Shown here piece after piece: positions 22,795-35,660 of a stretch of DNA of 64,000 nt. Position numbers and translations under genes: made by a program. Every line of letters begins with the position of its first letter. Positions within the stretch are counted from its first letter, which is position 1. Below the pieces are notes generated by a model. The model did no database searches, was not told the DNA's origin, and saw nothing but the letters and a program-made list of their open reading frames with translations. Location of the stretch: NCBI GenBank assembly GCA_023078685.1, contig JALGAS010000005.1:186001-250000 (forward strand). The letters run 5' to 3'. The stretch comes from Neopestalotiopsis rosae. Taxonomy: Eukaryota; Ascomycota; Sordariomycetes; Amphisphaeriales; Sporocadaceae.

Positions 22795-24482
22795 TCAGTT
22801 CTTATCCAAGCGAACCTTCATTTCAGGTATCCGCAAGCCTGACGCCACCCCATGATCGTCAACCTCGATGATGTACCTCGTGGGGATGTCACTAAGCGAT
22901 CCGATATCCATCCATGTGATGCAAGTCGGCGTTCCCATATCGACAGGCGCGTTTCTATCCTGAAACACTGCAATAAACTGCCGCATGTTTCCGCTGACTA
23001 AGTTACTAGAGTATAGCCGCATGTCAAGACTTTGGACCTCGATTCCAGCCCTAGCCGCCACCTCGTTTCTGATGTTTGTTCCATTAACCACAAATTGTGA
23101 GACCACGAGGCCGGGGCCTTCGTCCGTCACGTTGAGCACCACGTAGCTACTCCCACCATCGATTGTATACTCTCCAGCAAATCTCGCCCCCGCCTCCTTG
23201 GCCGCCAGCTCCTCGAGCGTCAGCAGCGCAAGGGAAACGACGTCGGCGTAGACGTTGAGGTCGGGATTACCCTCGGTATCGTGCGCCAGAATGGCAAACC
23301 CGGCGTCGAAATCGGGCGCCAGGCCAAAGTAGCTGCTGTAGTTTCCGATGGCTCCCGTCTTGGTGTACACGTCGAGGATGGACGAGTTGGCGTGCTCGCC
23401 GGCGTGGTAAATCTCCCACGGCCGCCCCACGGCGTTGCGCAGGTTCGACGTGTCGGCCACGGGCTGGAGCCAGCGGCGGGTTTGCGATGGCGTTATCAAG
23501 AGCGAGGACAGCATTCCGTTTCCAGCCTTGGCCAGGTCGGATGTGCTTGTGTAGAGCGACAGGGCAGCTGGCTCGCCGGCGGCTGCAAGGTTGAGGTCGT
23601 CACCAAATATCTGGGTGTCTGCCCCGAGAAGTCCGCTTTGTGGCATGTTTAAGGGCTCGAGTATTGATTGTGCAAGGTAATCTGAAAATGATTGTCCCGT
23701 GCGTGCTTCAATGGCATAAGCCAAAAGTTGGAACGCAGTGTTCGAGATAATCGGCGTAGTGTCGGCGAGGAAATATGGTACCTGAGTGGAGGCTGCTTCC
23801 ACGAATGTCTGCTTATCGCACGCTTCCACTAGATTGCAGACGTCCGCTGGTGACGTTAGCGAAGGTTCGTATTTCTCATCCCTGTTTGTAGAAGAAAGAA
23901 AGGTCATTATTACTTACTGTCGCGAACAAGCCCTGACATGTGGGATGCAAGACTTCCGACAGTGATGGAGTCCCAATCAACTGCTAAGTCGATATCATAT
24001 TGAGAGGGGCTCAAAGATGTTTGCTTGAGTTCAGGGAGGAAATTTGTGATTGGTGAGGCCCAGCATCCGTCAGACGTTGCAACGAGCCAGGAATAGACAG
24101 TAAACAGCTGCGTGAGTGTGCCGACTGGGAACAATGTTTGTGCTGTGACATTCTCCGCCGTCGCCGACAGGGTCGCTGTGTGGTGGTACTCAAATATAAT
24201 AGGGTCATCTCCAGCAGAGTCGCTGCCAGAGAACAGCACCACTGAGAATGAGGTTGTATTGGGTGTAATGGCGCCAAAGTCATCGCTACCGCCGGACTCA
24301 ACCAGACTGTCGAACATGCTTGTGAACTCTTGTGCGAAGCTTTGGACAGTGTCTGAGGTTTTATCCAGAAGGGGGGCCGGGTAATATGCTTGAAGTAGAG
24401 GACATGGTTGATAATTTGACTGGCCCTTGGCTATTTTCGATATGGTAAGGACCGTGAAGATGAATAAATTGTTGCAATGCAT
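22795..24482 (-). CDS. Secreted beta-lactamase-fold (serine hydrolase family S12-like) protein with altered active site
   Basis: Two exons, 24482-23918 and 23846-22795 (71-nt intron with a CTAAC branch point just before the acceptor), giving 538 residues. MHCNNLFIFTVLTISKIAKGQ looks like a signal peptide. The layout matches class C beta-lactamase-like fungal proteins: a first motif region LFPVGTLTQLFTVYSWL, a second region TTPIISNTAFQLLAYAIE, and KTG within LDVYTKTGAIGNYSS, then a C-terminal beta domain. In active members the first motif is SxxK and the second is YxN. Here they read Thr122-L-T-Gln125 and I-S-N, so the nucleophile, its lysine and the tyrosine all appear replaced, while KTG is kept. 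It may be a non-catalytic binding protein or use another chemistry. ATG 24482 is used because the longer frame starts with TTG. Confidence 0.8.
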
Positions 24483-25027
24483 CGTGAGCGAGCTCAATTA
24501 ACCACCCGAATCCAAGAGGTACGTAGAATTTATTACGCAAATGTGAATATCAAAGAATACTGGATTTGAATGAGGAACATTTTAAACTTATATGCAGATG
24601 TAGATACATCTATTGCGTCTCCTTTCTCACCCGGAATTGTATAGTATCAGTCAGCTTATCCTCGAAGGATTGCGCTATACTTCCTTATTATGGAGTTAGA
24701 CCAGGGACTCGGAGCATCCAACGGGACTCAGGGACCCAATCTCAAAGTCCGTTCCGCCGCCGATGTTCCACTTTACACCGCACTGCCTCATCATTTATTT
24801 TCGTAAGGGAAAAGACACAAAAAAGAGGACCGGAATAAGAAACAGTTGCTTATCAATTGTTTTCGATCTCGCGGATCGTGATGCTTTCCCGGCAACAAAT
24901 AGAACATGAAGGCCGAGTGCTAAGCTGTCGGGTGCCATTCCTGGTCAATTTTACGGCCACTGCTGCTGACACACTTGACCCTCGCTGCACGTTGTCTGGT
25001 TCCACGCCTGTTGCAACTCATTGGCAC
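24483..25027. other. Intergenic region, nothing recognised
   Basis: 545 nt between the beta-lactamase-like start and the sulfatase stop (both minus strand). It should contain the promoter of the former; no motif stands out. Confidence 0.5.
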
Positions 25028-27109
25028 TTAGTTCTCTCCCATCAGCAACAAGCATATCGAATGTCGCATGTCGCTGTTCCCAACTTCCACCAGGTATATA
25101 CGGTACTTTCTGGATTGGCTGAACATCCGGATACTCGTAGTACTGGGGTTCATTTCGGTAGGATAGGCCGAGTCCATCTTGGGCCTCAGGTGGGTAAAAG
25201 GAACTTCATTTGGAGCAAACTGGTACTGTACGCACTCGGCAATGGTCACCGGCGGGAATGTGGCGAAGAAATCATCATACTGCGGATCCAGAGCGTCGCC
25301 CAGGCTGGATACCCTCTCAGGGGCCGCATTCGGGGGCTGAATGACGCCCCATGGATCTCGGCAAGTGTCTTTCTCGCACGATTTCATAACGAGTAGCAAC
25401 GCATTGAGACGTGACTTGACCCGCTGGTAGTTGGCGTCTGTCGAGTCGGCAATGTTCTTCAACTCGTAAGGATCCTGGACCGAGTCGTACAACTCGACAT
25501 CTCCAGTACACCAACTCGAGTAGACGTAGGCATACGAATCACTGACGATACGCATCGTTTTGTACGTATTGTTCCTGTAGACTCCTGGATAGTTGTCGCC
25601 ACCAGTCCAAGTGGGAATCTCGGTAAAGGCGCGTCCCCAGAATTCCACGTTGATAGCTTCTTTTTGGCGTCCAATTGTCAAGTTCAATGGGTCCTTCCAG
25701 CCCTCCAGCATACTGGTGCCGTCAAGGAATGGAGGTACGTCATCCTGTGCTAAGCCGGCAATCTCAAGAAATGTAGGAGCAAAATCTGTCACCGTACTCG
25801 GGAGGTTAGACACTTGGCCCTCGCTGATCCCAGGTCCTCGGACAATCAACGGAATGTTGGCGTCCTCGATGTACGGTGAGCATTTTCCGACGTCTCTATG
25901 TGACCCCAGGTGATAACCTGATCAGTCGAGTAGACGATATATGTGTTGTCCAGCTTCCCAGCCTTCTCCAGAGCGCGTACAGTGTCTTCGATGATATCGT
26001 CGACCCCTTCAAGTGCCTCTAGTCGACGTTGATGTAGTCTTTGAACCTCATCCAATTGCGTCGAGTTCAAGCGTGGCAGTCCAGCCCACCAGGAAGGCCG
26101 CTTTTGGTGCAGCTCGTCTGGCGGATTGAAATTGGGACGATATCGTAGTGTCAGGTTGGAATACTTGTCCAGGTACCGCGACGGGGGCGTAGGCGGATCT
26201 GTAGCATTTTCCACATGCGGCGCGGTAGGCGCAATCATGAGAAAGAAAGGATCTTCTTGGGCTGTGAGTTCTACTAGTCGTGCTAGGGCCTTCACGCGTA
26301 ATACATCCGATTGTTGCCAGCCTTCATAATAGACTGGCGTCTCTCCATTTTGCGACATGACCACGCTGTTATGGACGTTGATGTACGGATCAAGCTTGCG
26401 CTCACGGTTAGATCACCGTTCTTCTGGCCGTGAATACTTAAGAACTTACAAGAACATCAATGTGAGTCCACCCCTTTGGCGCGGGAGAATAGTTGAGTAG
26501 TGAATTTCCATTGTAGAGTTTTCCAATGTCTGCGTTGCAGATGGTCAGTCTGTATATTCTCTCATCCAAGCGGATCAATTTGGAGACATGCATTCGGCAC
26601 GATATCCTGCTCGTACGAGCCAATGGGGCAGATAGTCATTATCTTCACCTGCAGCAACAAACTTGGGATAACCACCGCCCGGAGCTGCCACCTAGTCACA
26701 AGTCAATGTTAGTAGTTGTTCTCCTAAGTCGTATCGAGGTGAATTCAAGAGTTAACGGGCAATCAGTAAGAAATCGGGGAGGATACGTCCGAATTTGAAA
26801 CCTCAAAGATATGCTGGGAAGATCACAACGATTACTGACCTGAGTGTTATTTGTGTTGTGTGCGGCTTGCCCACGCATGAGAGAAACACGACTGGGGCAG
26901 CACACGGCTATCGTTGCATAGTGGTTGGTGAACAACGTGCCCTTTGCCGCGAGATGTTCCTGTAATGATTCCATATAGTCCAGTGAGTCATGATGGTAAT
27001 CTTGGTCATCAGTGAATATGAAAACTATGTTGGGTTTATTGCCGGTAGCAGACACTGCGAGGGTTTTGACCATAAGCAGGACCGATGCAAGTAGATAAGA
27101 AGTCTTCAT
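25028..27109 (-). pseudogene. Secreted arylsulfatase gene with a 1-nt frameshift
   Basis: Four exons: 27109-26840, 26691-26601, 26529-26450 and 26394-25028; introns of 148, 71 and 55 nt. MKTSYLLASVLLMVKTLAVSA is a signal peptide. Type I sulfatase features: metal-binding NIVFIFTDDQ (Asp34, Asp35), the formylglycine signature CCPSR (Cys70), APGGGYPKF, YHIGKLYNG, APTAPHVEN, and LIVRGPGISEGQ. The expected product is about 602 residues. Around 25917-25923, between VYSTD and GYHLGSHRDVGKCSPY, one base is missing relative to the reading frame: the upstream frame continues for about 24 codons out of frame, while the downstream frame carries the conserved GYHxG and the rest of the enzyme. No splice alternative that I could construct repairs it. 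Either the gene is inactivated or the base was lost in sequencing; everything else looks intact. Confidence 0.8.
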
Positions 27110-28016
27110 GGCGGACAAGATGGACCAAATTCCTGTTCTACCCATTGCAGAAGATATGGCGGCGGCACAGTTGACTGTGTTCAGAAGCGGTGTGTCGTAG
27201 TAAATGTGATCTTCAGAGAGGCTCCATGGTGGTCAATAATTATGAGTCAATTATATTTGTCGATTGGTGCTTGGCCTTGGAATGAAGGACTCGGGAAAGG
27301 TTACACGAAACCCTGCAGGGATAAATATCGATCGAGCGGGTTGATACTCGGTTTGAAAATCTCGTGGTCTTCTTGAAGCCGGCGTCATGTCTTTCCCCGC
27401 AAACCCGATCTCAACCCTGTATGTCGCCGTAAATGGGAAGGTATCCGCCGATTGCTCATGACTATACGGGATGGCGTGCTTTTTCCGGGAATCCCTGGAG
27501 CTGGGTGCATGACCAAGGTGCGACAGTAACAATCCGGCGGGGCCATGTAACTCTATCAATTGGGTATAACGAGTTGACTATTGTGTTGTATATCACGAAT
27601 TCGCATTTCTCGGGATCTTTTTCGGATTCCCCCTTGATGTCATCCTGCTTCTACAGTCGTGGTGCAAGCACCTACATCAAGTACAACTCTTTCGAGTAGA
27701 TGTCCCAAAGCAGTATTTTGTAGACAAGGGTAATTGAAAGAAAGCTTTGAAGTTTCCTACTGGTTGTGACGAGCATACAATTGAAAACGTGCGATGAGCA
27801 GAGTTGATGGGCCCTATCATGTGCGGTATAGTCTCGTAGTAAATTTACACTCTATCACATGTGAATACTTTCAGGAATTCCAATGTGGAGACGATACATA
27901 TGATATTCATGCATGCGAAAGAATAAGATTCCAGGTATCCTAGATGATGACTCAGCGCCGCTGGCTAATGAACTACTATAGTCGTGATTCACCTCCCCTC
28001 TTTAGGCTTATCCTCT
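27110..28016. other. Divergent intergenic region, nothing recognised
   Basis: About 0.9 kb between the divergently transcribed sulfatase and the alpha/beta hydrolase. Promoters are expected; only short motif-less frames are seen. Confidence 0.5.
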
Positions 28017-28919
28017 ATGACAAAACTCTTCGCGAAACTCACAATGACAAGTCAAGGCTTCATCAAAACAAAAGATGGGACACAAATCAGCTACACACAA
28101 GAGGGGCCTCAGGAAGAGGGTGAGAATATTCTTTTTTTGCCGGGCTGGCGACAGACCGCAGCTCAATGGCACAAACAAGTCGACTATTTCCGTACCAGAC
28201 GTCGTGTCACGACTTTCGACTATCGTGGGCAAGGAGGATCGGAAAAGCCTGCATCTGAATATACTGTTGACCTCCTTGCGAGTGATCTGAAGGACCTAAT
28301 TGACGCCCTCAGGTTGAAAGATTATACTTTGGTCGGTCATTCCATGGGAGCCTCCGTCATCTGGGCCTTTTGGAAGACCTATCCAGCGTCGAGGCATCAT
28401 ATTCGAAAGGTGGTGATCGCCGACCAAGCACCATATATGTTGATCGATCCTGGCTTGAGTGAAACGCAGATACGAGAGTGCGGTGCAATTTTCACGCAGG
28501 ACGTGTTGGATCAGCTCCCACAAATTTTCGACACAATGATACCCGCGGCCATCAAGAGCATGTTCACAGAAAAGGTTACCGAGGAAGATCTGGCCTGGTT
28601 CTTGTCGAAAAACGAGGAATGTCCCAAGAACATTGCCACGCAACTTTTGAGAAACCACGCTTCCATGGACTGGAGACGAGTAATTCCAATGCTCAATGTG
28701 CCCGTCTTGGTCATCGGCGCGGAAGGAGGCCAATTTCCTCTGGAGTCGGGGATTTGGATTAGAGAACAAGTTGCCAACTGTAAGCTTGTCATCATCAAGA
28801 AAGATGAGGGCGGCAGCCACTTTATGTTTTGGGAAGCCCCCCAAAAGTTCAACAGGTTGATCGAAGAGTTTTTGAACGATGGTTCTCTTAGGCGTCCATG
28901 TGAGAACCAGGAAGGTTGA
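28017..28919 (+). CDS. Alpha/beta hydrolase (haloperoxidase/esterase-like)
   Basis: Intronless frame of 300 residues from ATG 28017; a second ATG at 28044 would give 291 residues and is equally plausible, since the conserved part starts at GFIKTKDGTQISY. The frame upstream begins with GTG at 27984 and is unlikely to be used. Seen: oxyanion motif LFLPGWRQTAAQWH, TTFDYRGQGGSEKP, nucleophile elbow LVGHSMGASV with Ser109, and GSHFMFWEAP with His268; the acid probably lies in VPVLVIGAEGGQFP or nearby. This layout fits the cofactor-independent haloperoxidase/esterase branch of the fold. No signal peptide is seen, so it is probably cytosolic. Substrate unknown; no sequence similarity to the longer hydrolase at 1748-3301 beyond the fold motifs. 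Confidence 0.87.
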   Translation: MTKLFAKLTMTSQGFIKTKDGTQISYTQEGPQEEGENILFLPGWRQTAAQWHKQVDYFRTRRRVTTFDYRGQGGSEKPASEYTVDLLASDLKDLIDALRLKDYTLVGHSMGASVIWAFWKTYPASRHHIRKVVIADQAPYMLIDPGLSETQIRECGAIFTQDVLDQLPQIFDTMIPAAIKSMFTEKVTEEDLAWFLSKNEECPKNIATQLLRNHASMDWRRVIPMLNVPVLVIGAEGGQFPLESGIWIREQVANCKLVIIKKDEGGSHFMFWEAPQKFNRLIEEFLNDGSLRRPCENQEG

Positions 28920-29077
28920 AGGAAGCTGGCCGCAACTGTACTGAAGTATATGCAGCAAGCAAAAATCAGGTTATTCAAAGTGTTTACCGAAAGAACAACG
29001 CTTTTGTTTTTTAATCTACCTTGGTATCCAATCCGTCTACAAAACGTAAATATCATACATCTTTTCTAGCCGGGTAT

Positions 29078-30240
<1,163 letters not shown>

Positions 30241-32391
30241 GATTGCGGTGCTACTGCTACTGCTGCTGATGTGCTGTGACCCGTGGTGGAAAGGCAGGTG
30301 AAATGCAGCAAAGCACGACTTGTAGCTAAAATTTCCAGCGACCTCGGGCCCCAGTCGCTGGTGGGATCCCGTCTAGCGGGGAATTATCGCTAGGAGCGTC
30401 TTCTGAACCAAATCCCCGTAACCGGAGCCCAGCTCATCTGCTAGTCGGATTGAAGAGAACACGCTCAACGCCTTATTGGGACACAAGAGTAATATCCAAG
30501 ATGATGAACATCCCTCCTCTCCACGCTTGCAAAGAAGTCACGGCTTTCTTCGTCAGCATCGAGGAATAATCAAAGTAACTTGCAAATGGGCCTTCTCTCT
30601 ATGAGTACGACTATGTATGGCTGTAGTAAGCAATCATCATGCAGCTGCCAACTATCCGCACTATCGACAAAGTCTGCAGCACAGGTAGCCTGATTGAGCT
30701 CGCATGTCTAACGTGCAGCTTACATAGCTACGAGGTTGGTATGCCAATTAGAGAATGCCTTTCTGTGTAAGCCATATGTAACATCCATGTGCATCACATG
30801 TTTGTCCATTCTTCCTGTGCTGTATGGATGAGTAACCTGTGCACGGCTGAGACAAGTATAATTCAAAACTATCCACAGTTATTTTCACCTAGGAAACCAT
30901 CGAGAAATGGAGCAACGGGCCAGACTGGCAGTTGAGATTCTGAGAAGTGCCATGAACTTGAAACCGACAATGCAGACCCTGTTCAAGAGGGTCTTTTGAG
31001 GGTCTCCCGTTCCCTAATTCGTAGGGTCGGGGCCTCTTGCGAGCCCTCGCGTCGGGATTCGTTCTGGAAGATCGTCAAGCTACGCCTGTGCCGTGTCTGC
31101 CCAGTGGCTCCAATAAGCCTTTGTGTGATCGTATGGAGCAGGTAAACAAAAGTGCCCACTTTGGCTCCAGATTTCCGTGGTTACGTCGTATATGACAGTC
31201 CCCTCATCTGTAACGAGTGATGCCAGCCAGGCAGGAGGAAAACAAGCAAGGAAAACAGCTTGCCAATAAATCCTCGATCTTGTCAGTCGGGAGCACCCGC
31301 GTCATTTTAAACACACAAATCGGGTTCTCGTTTGAATGACTCTTGTAAATTGCAACGACCTAAAAAGCACATGAACATTCATTTCAGCTTTCTCGACTTC
31401 AACGCGCCGGTCTATACTTCATTGGCACGCTAACTCGCAGTTGTAAGCTTAATGACCTCAGCACATCACCCATCTGCCCCAATCTAACGGCCGGCAGTAG
31501 TCCATGAGGCCTGCGGAATACATCGACCGCCTACGAAATACTTGTAACCCGTCCCATGAAGTGTCAAATTCCTGCAGCCCCTGAAATTACATATTACAGA
31601 CGTGGGAAATCATTCCCTAACATAAGGTAATTTCGAAACCCTGGGGAACGAGAGCAGCCCACCACACCACCACTTTGCTTGGAGGACCCGCGAGATTAAT
31701 TACTTGAACTCCGACTGACTAACAACTTTCGCATAAACCTCCAGGTTCGCGTCTCAGCACTTCAGCAGTTTTATATCTGTCTTGTTGCCAGGCGATCACA
31801 GGATCGTAACTCAACTCTATCCCTCGTATCTCTACACTGGCTGGTGATTCAAATCGATATCTCGACGTTCAGCCACCCAATCAATCCAGAAAAGTACACC
31901 TACGTCAACAGAAGAACGACATTTTAGTACCTACATAACCGAAGGCGTGCAGTGCGTCAAAGCTCCGAGCCGGCTACTGCAAGCTACCACTGGCCCCCTG
32001 GTCTAAGCTATTTGGGCGCGCAGACAGGCACATCTTCATTGTAACACGAACCGAACCCGACAAACGCAACAAAACAAAAACGCATCTCTGTTGTCTAGAC
32101 CTGATTTCTGCGCCTTTCCAGCATAACAAGACGGGCTCAGATACAGCCAATTCTTTCGGAGTTCTGCTCGTCGTGAGGAATGCTACTCAATTCCAAAATT
32201 GAGCCTCGCTCCTCCCATCGGTGACAGCTCGCGCATAGCGCATAGTGCACAGAGGCGCGGCAACAATCACCTTGCCCTAGAATTTGGTCTGCGCCTCCCT
32301 CTGGATAACTTACACATCCATCAAAATCCACCGAATACTCCCTTTCTGTAGGGCTCGCACCTGCTGCAATAGCAGCAAACAAACCGCAACC
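30241..32391. other. Long divergent intergenic region
   Basis: 2.15 kb between the divergent LYS12 gene and the disordered-protein gene. No open frame of note. The part nearest 32391 contains C/T-rich and A-rich tracts typical of a long fungal leader; no TATA box or general-control (TGACTCA) site was recognised close to LYS12. Confidence 0.5.
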
Positions 32392-34588
32392 ATGTCGGGC
32401 GTCAAGAACCTTCGAGCCATGTTTGAACAAAAGAAGAACGAACCAGGCGACAGTCCGCCAGATCGAGGTAGATCTCCTGGTCCCGGTTCATCCCTCGGTA
32501 TGTGCAATGCCTTCCTTCGCCTTCTTAGCACTTCCTATCACTTCCTGCTCCCTCCGCTATGAGCATCTCCCTGTTGGTCTAAACCGTTTGCAATAATGTG
32601 ACCAGTATTTTCTTGTCATCGCAGCCTCTCATTTGCCTATGTATCAAATTCACGTCACAAGCTCCATAATTTTACCGCCATTGGACGTCATCCTATTAGC
32701 AACCGTCCAAGACAGCTTTATTCACAAACTCTACTTTGGACTGCATTGCTAACTCGAACCTTGTCTGCTCCCAGGCTCACCTACACCTCCTTCACGCCCA
32801 CTGTCGAAAGTACGCACAAACTTTGTTGCCTTTGAAAAAGACGGTCGAGTAGGGTTGCGACGAGAACCCAGTGGAGACTCCATATCCGCCTCAAGTAGGA
32901 GGTTGAGCAACGAGACGGATGTTTCTACCCCGGCGCCACCACAAGATAAGAACGATCCCTTCACGGAAAACATGGCCAAGAACGTGTCGGCCTTCAAAAC
33001 AAATTTGGCCACTGAGCCAATTCCGGAATCGCCAGTCGCCGATTCACCTGCCAAAGCATCGCCCAAGAAGGGCACTGATACGCCCGAGTTAACTCATGGG
33101 CCAAACCCTGACAAGATCGTGGACGAGGAAGAGACCCATACCAAACTCACGCCTGCTGATCCTACAGTCAGGGAGACTGCTGAGAACACACCAAGTGAAT
33201 CCAATGGCACTTCGGAATCGAATGAAAAGGTGGAAGATGCAGCACAAGACGAGGTGAAGGAGCAAGTACAACAAACAAGTCCCGTGAGCAAGCCACCGAT
33301 ACAAGCAACTACTCCTACGCCAGTCAGTACCAAGACGAACACTCAGATGTTAGGGTCCCCCTCTGCGGTTCGGGTACCAAGAAGCCCTGCCAGAGGATCA
33401 ACCCAAGAGACTGCCAAAGCCCCAGAAAGGAAGCCAGCCGCAACCGTTCCCAAGGACAGCACCTCGCGAAACACATCGTTGAAGCCGCAGCCTCTAGGCA
33501 AAAAGACCAGCACGCAAAATCTGGCTCCCGCAGCCGAAATTGTCAAGCCCAAGGTGAAATCACCCACTCGGCCAGCCAAGGTGCCATCGAGTATTCTCGC
33601 GCCCACAACTGCTTCCAGTTCCAAGACTGGTAGCAGTGCCCCTCCTCCAAGGCGGTCGCTCTCCAGAGAGCCCAATAACACGAGGGCCTCAGCAGCCTCC
33701 AACAGACCAGCAAGCAGAGCTAGCGGTGCCTCGCCTGCCGGGGCCGCAGCCCCAGCAAAGACCCTCAAACGTCAAGCTTCAACTATCAATAGAGCACGAC
33801 CAAGCCTGGGACTACCCCCGAAGGCGCAAGCCAAGGACCATCCCCCTACGCGTAAGGAGGCCCCGGTGGACGAGGGCTTCCTAGCCCGTATGATGCGACC
33901 AACGCAGAGTAGTGCTAGCAAAGCTGCTGACAAGGTGGTTCCTGTCACTCCGCCTCGAAAACAAGCCACTTCCAGTACAGTGAAGAAATCGATAGTCAAG
34001 GATGGAGAAGCCAATGCCAAGAAGGCAGCTACAAAGCTCGCGGATGTGGTCAAAAAGGACACCAATGTCAAGAAAACAACTACAGCCAAGCCAGAGGTGA
34101 AGAAGACCGTCGCAAAGACCGCGGCCAAGAACACCGAGCTCTCGGCAAACGAGGTGGCGCCCGTGGTTGCTCAGGCGGAAAGTGCTGAGGTCGCTATCGA
34201 GGCAGCCAAGACTTCGGCGGATACTATTGTTGTCCCTCACGTAGAGAGTCAGGTCCAAGATACGGCAATGACTGAAGCGGCATCGGTCTCAGAGGCAACC
34301 GATCCGGCATCAGAACCGGAGCCGCAGCACGAGGCCAAGTCTGAGGTTCAGATCACGGAGACGGAGTCCGAGCATGCGCCCTCCACGGAGGTTGAGATAC
34401 CTGCAGCAGCCCCCGTTGAGGAAACCAACCAGACAAATGGCCATGCTCTCGAGCCAAAGGCAGAGGAAGATTCCACTAAGGAGGGAGTGGAGGCCGTTGC
34501 ACAAGAAGAAAAGGCCACGCCCGTCGTTGTTGCGGACCCCAAGAAGGTTGAAGACATAGAGGACGTGGTCCAAGAATCTTCGGCATGA
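32392..34588 (+). CDS. Intrinsically disordered K/E/P/S-rich protein, conserved N-terminal motif
   Basis: Two exons, 32392-32497 and 32775-34588 (277-nt intron, the longest in the window), giving 639 residues. The first exon encodes MSGVKNLRAMFEQKKNE, a short helical motif, followed after the splice by SPTPPSRPLSKVRTNFVAFE. These two segments look conserved; the rest (about 75-639) is low complexity, with S/P-rich stretches up to about 330 (several SPxR/SPxK sites), a lysine/alanine-rich block (about 395-460) and an acidic E-rich tail. No membrane segment or enzyme motif is seen. Such proteins are often phospho-regulated scaffold or cytoskeleton-associated factors, and similar fungal proteins have been labelled mucin-like on composition alone; I do not assign a function. 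Confidence 0.8.
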
Positions 34589-35159
34589 ACAAACAAAAAA
34601 GAATGAATGAAATTTGAGTCACAACTTTCAAGTGTAAATGTCAATTAGTATGAGCGGGAAGAATAAGACAATGATACCTCCTGTTACGATCATCCAATCG
34701 TCTTGAATTGAGAAAATTTGAACCATTTCCATCATGATCGCTGATTTGCCTCCTGATAACGTCCGCACCATAGCGGAAGAAACATGTTCAGAATGCCCAA
34801 GGCACTCTTGCATCATCATGATTACAGCCAAAGTTCTGGAGTGGACATGAATGTCGAAAAGTTTTGCCTTCATTGTTTGGTGTTTATAGTACATGGACAT
34901 TCGTTGTACAAAATTCGTACAAAACGCGATCCTTTTGAGTTCTATTCCCCGCCGATCGTCGTTCCCCTGGTCATTATGTGTCCACGTATCCGGTGGACGC
35001 AATGCTCTCTACTCGCCATTTGGTGTCAGTGGCCAGGTTCCTGCTTCTTTTCGAGCTCTGCCACTAATGATACATCGTGATCGCTTTCCAATCGGGACCC
35101 TTCCGTTTCTTGATGTTGATCATTGATTTTTGTAGATGCCGTCGTTCTCAACAAGCCAA
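34589..35159. other. Convergent intergenic region
   Basis: 571 nt between convergent stops; presumably 3' UTRs. No gene recognised. Confidence 0.5.
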
Positions 35160-35660
35160 TTATGGCGAGACTCGGCAAAGGAGAAGGCCACCCATCTTTC
35201 TCTCAACCGCCTCGCGGATCTCCATGACGCCCCGGGGCGTGCTGACGTACATGCATTCTCCCAGGTTGAGGCCCTTCTGGATAAGTCTGGTCGGACCAGA
35301 GTCCCATCCTCTAGCCAGTCGCTCGAGGTGCTCGAGCTTTGCAGTGACTGGCCGGGTCGGCCTCGAGATGACCTGGAGGCTCTTCATGACGGGCTCGTTA
35401 TTGCTGTACTTGAGGCCGACCCACAGGCGCTGGCGCGCAACGGTCGAGGTGTTGAGCGGCTCGGGCTCATACGTGCTGAGCGTCGACGGATCCGGGGGCA
35501 CGGCACCGCCTCTTGTGACAAAGGAGAGGAATCCTGTCCGTTGCAGAGATAGGAGCAGGTTTAGATTCGATGTATTCCAGGGCGCGCTGGTTAGACCCAG
35601 GCGCGCTTTGGAGGCGTTTTGCAAGTGTGAACACACGTTCGCAAGATTTTTGAGCGTCAT
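35160..35660 (-). CDS. MRPS8: Mitochondrial small-subunit ribosomal protein uS8m
   Basis: Intronless frame of 166 residues from ATG 35660 (a TTG-initiated extension to 35708 is unlikely). MTLKNLANVCSHLQNASKARLG, RTGFLSFVTRGG, RRLWVGL-like RQRLWVGLKYSNNEPVM, QVISRPTRPVTA and the C-terminal MEIREAVERKMGGLLLCRV match the uS8 fold of fungal mitochondrial ribosomes, including the final LCRV tail. It binds the central domain of mitochondrial small-subunit rRNA and nucleates assembly there. Length fits fungal uS8m. The basic N terminus could itself serve as targeting signal. The opposite strand carries a long antisense frame (35136-35552) that I regard as a shadow. Confidence 0.92.
   Translation of the reverse strand: MTLKNLANVCSHLQNASKARLGLTSAPWNTSNLNLLLSLQRTGFLSFVTRGGAVPPDPSTLSTYEPEPLNTSTVARQRLWVGLKYSNNEPVMKSLQVISRPTRPVTAKLEHLERLARGWDSGPTRLIQKGLNLGECMYVSTPRGVMEIREAVERKMGGLLLCRVSP

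Noticed and set aside
23847..23917. 32-nt intron or frameshift in the beta-lactamase-like gene
   Set aside because: A 71-nt intron with GTAAGT donor and a CTAAC branch point before CCAG keeps the frame and is far more plausible.
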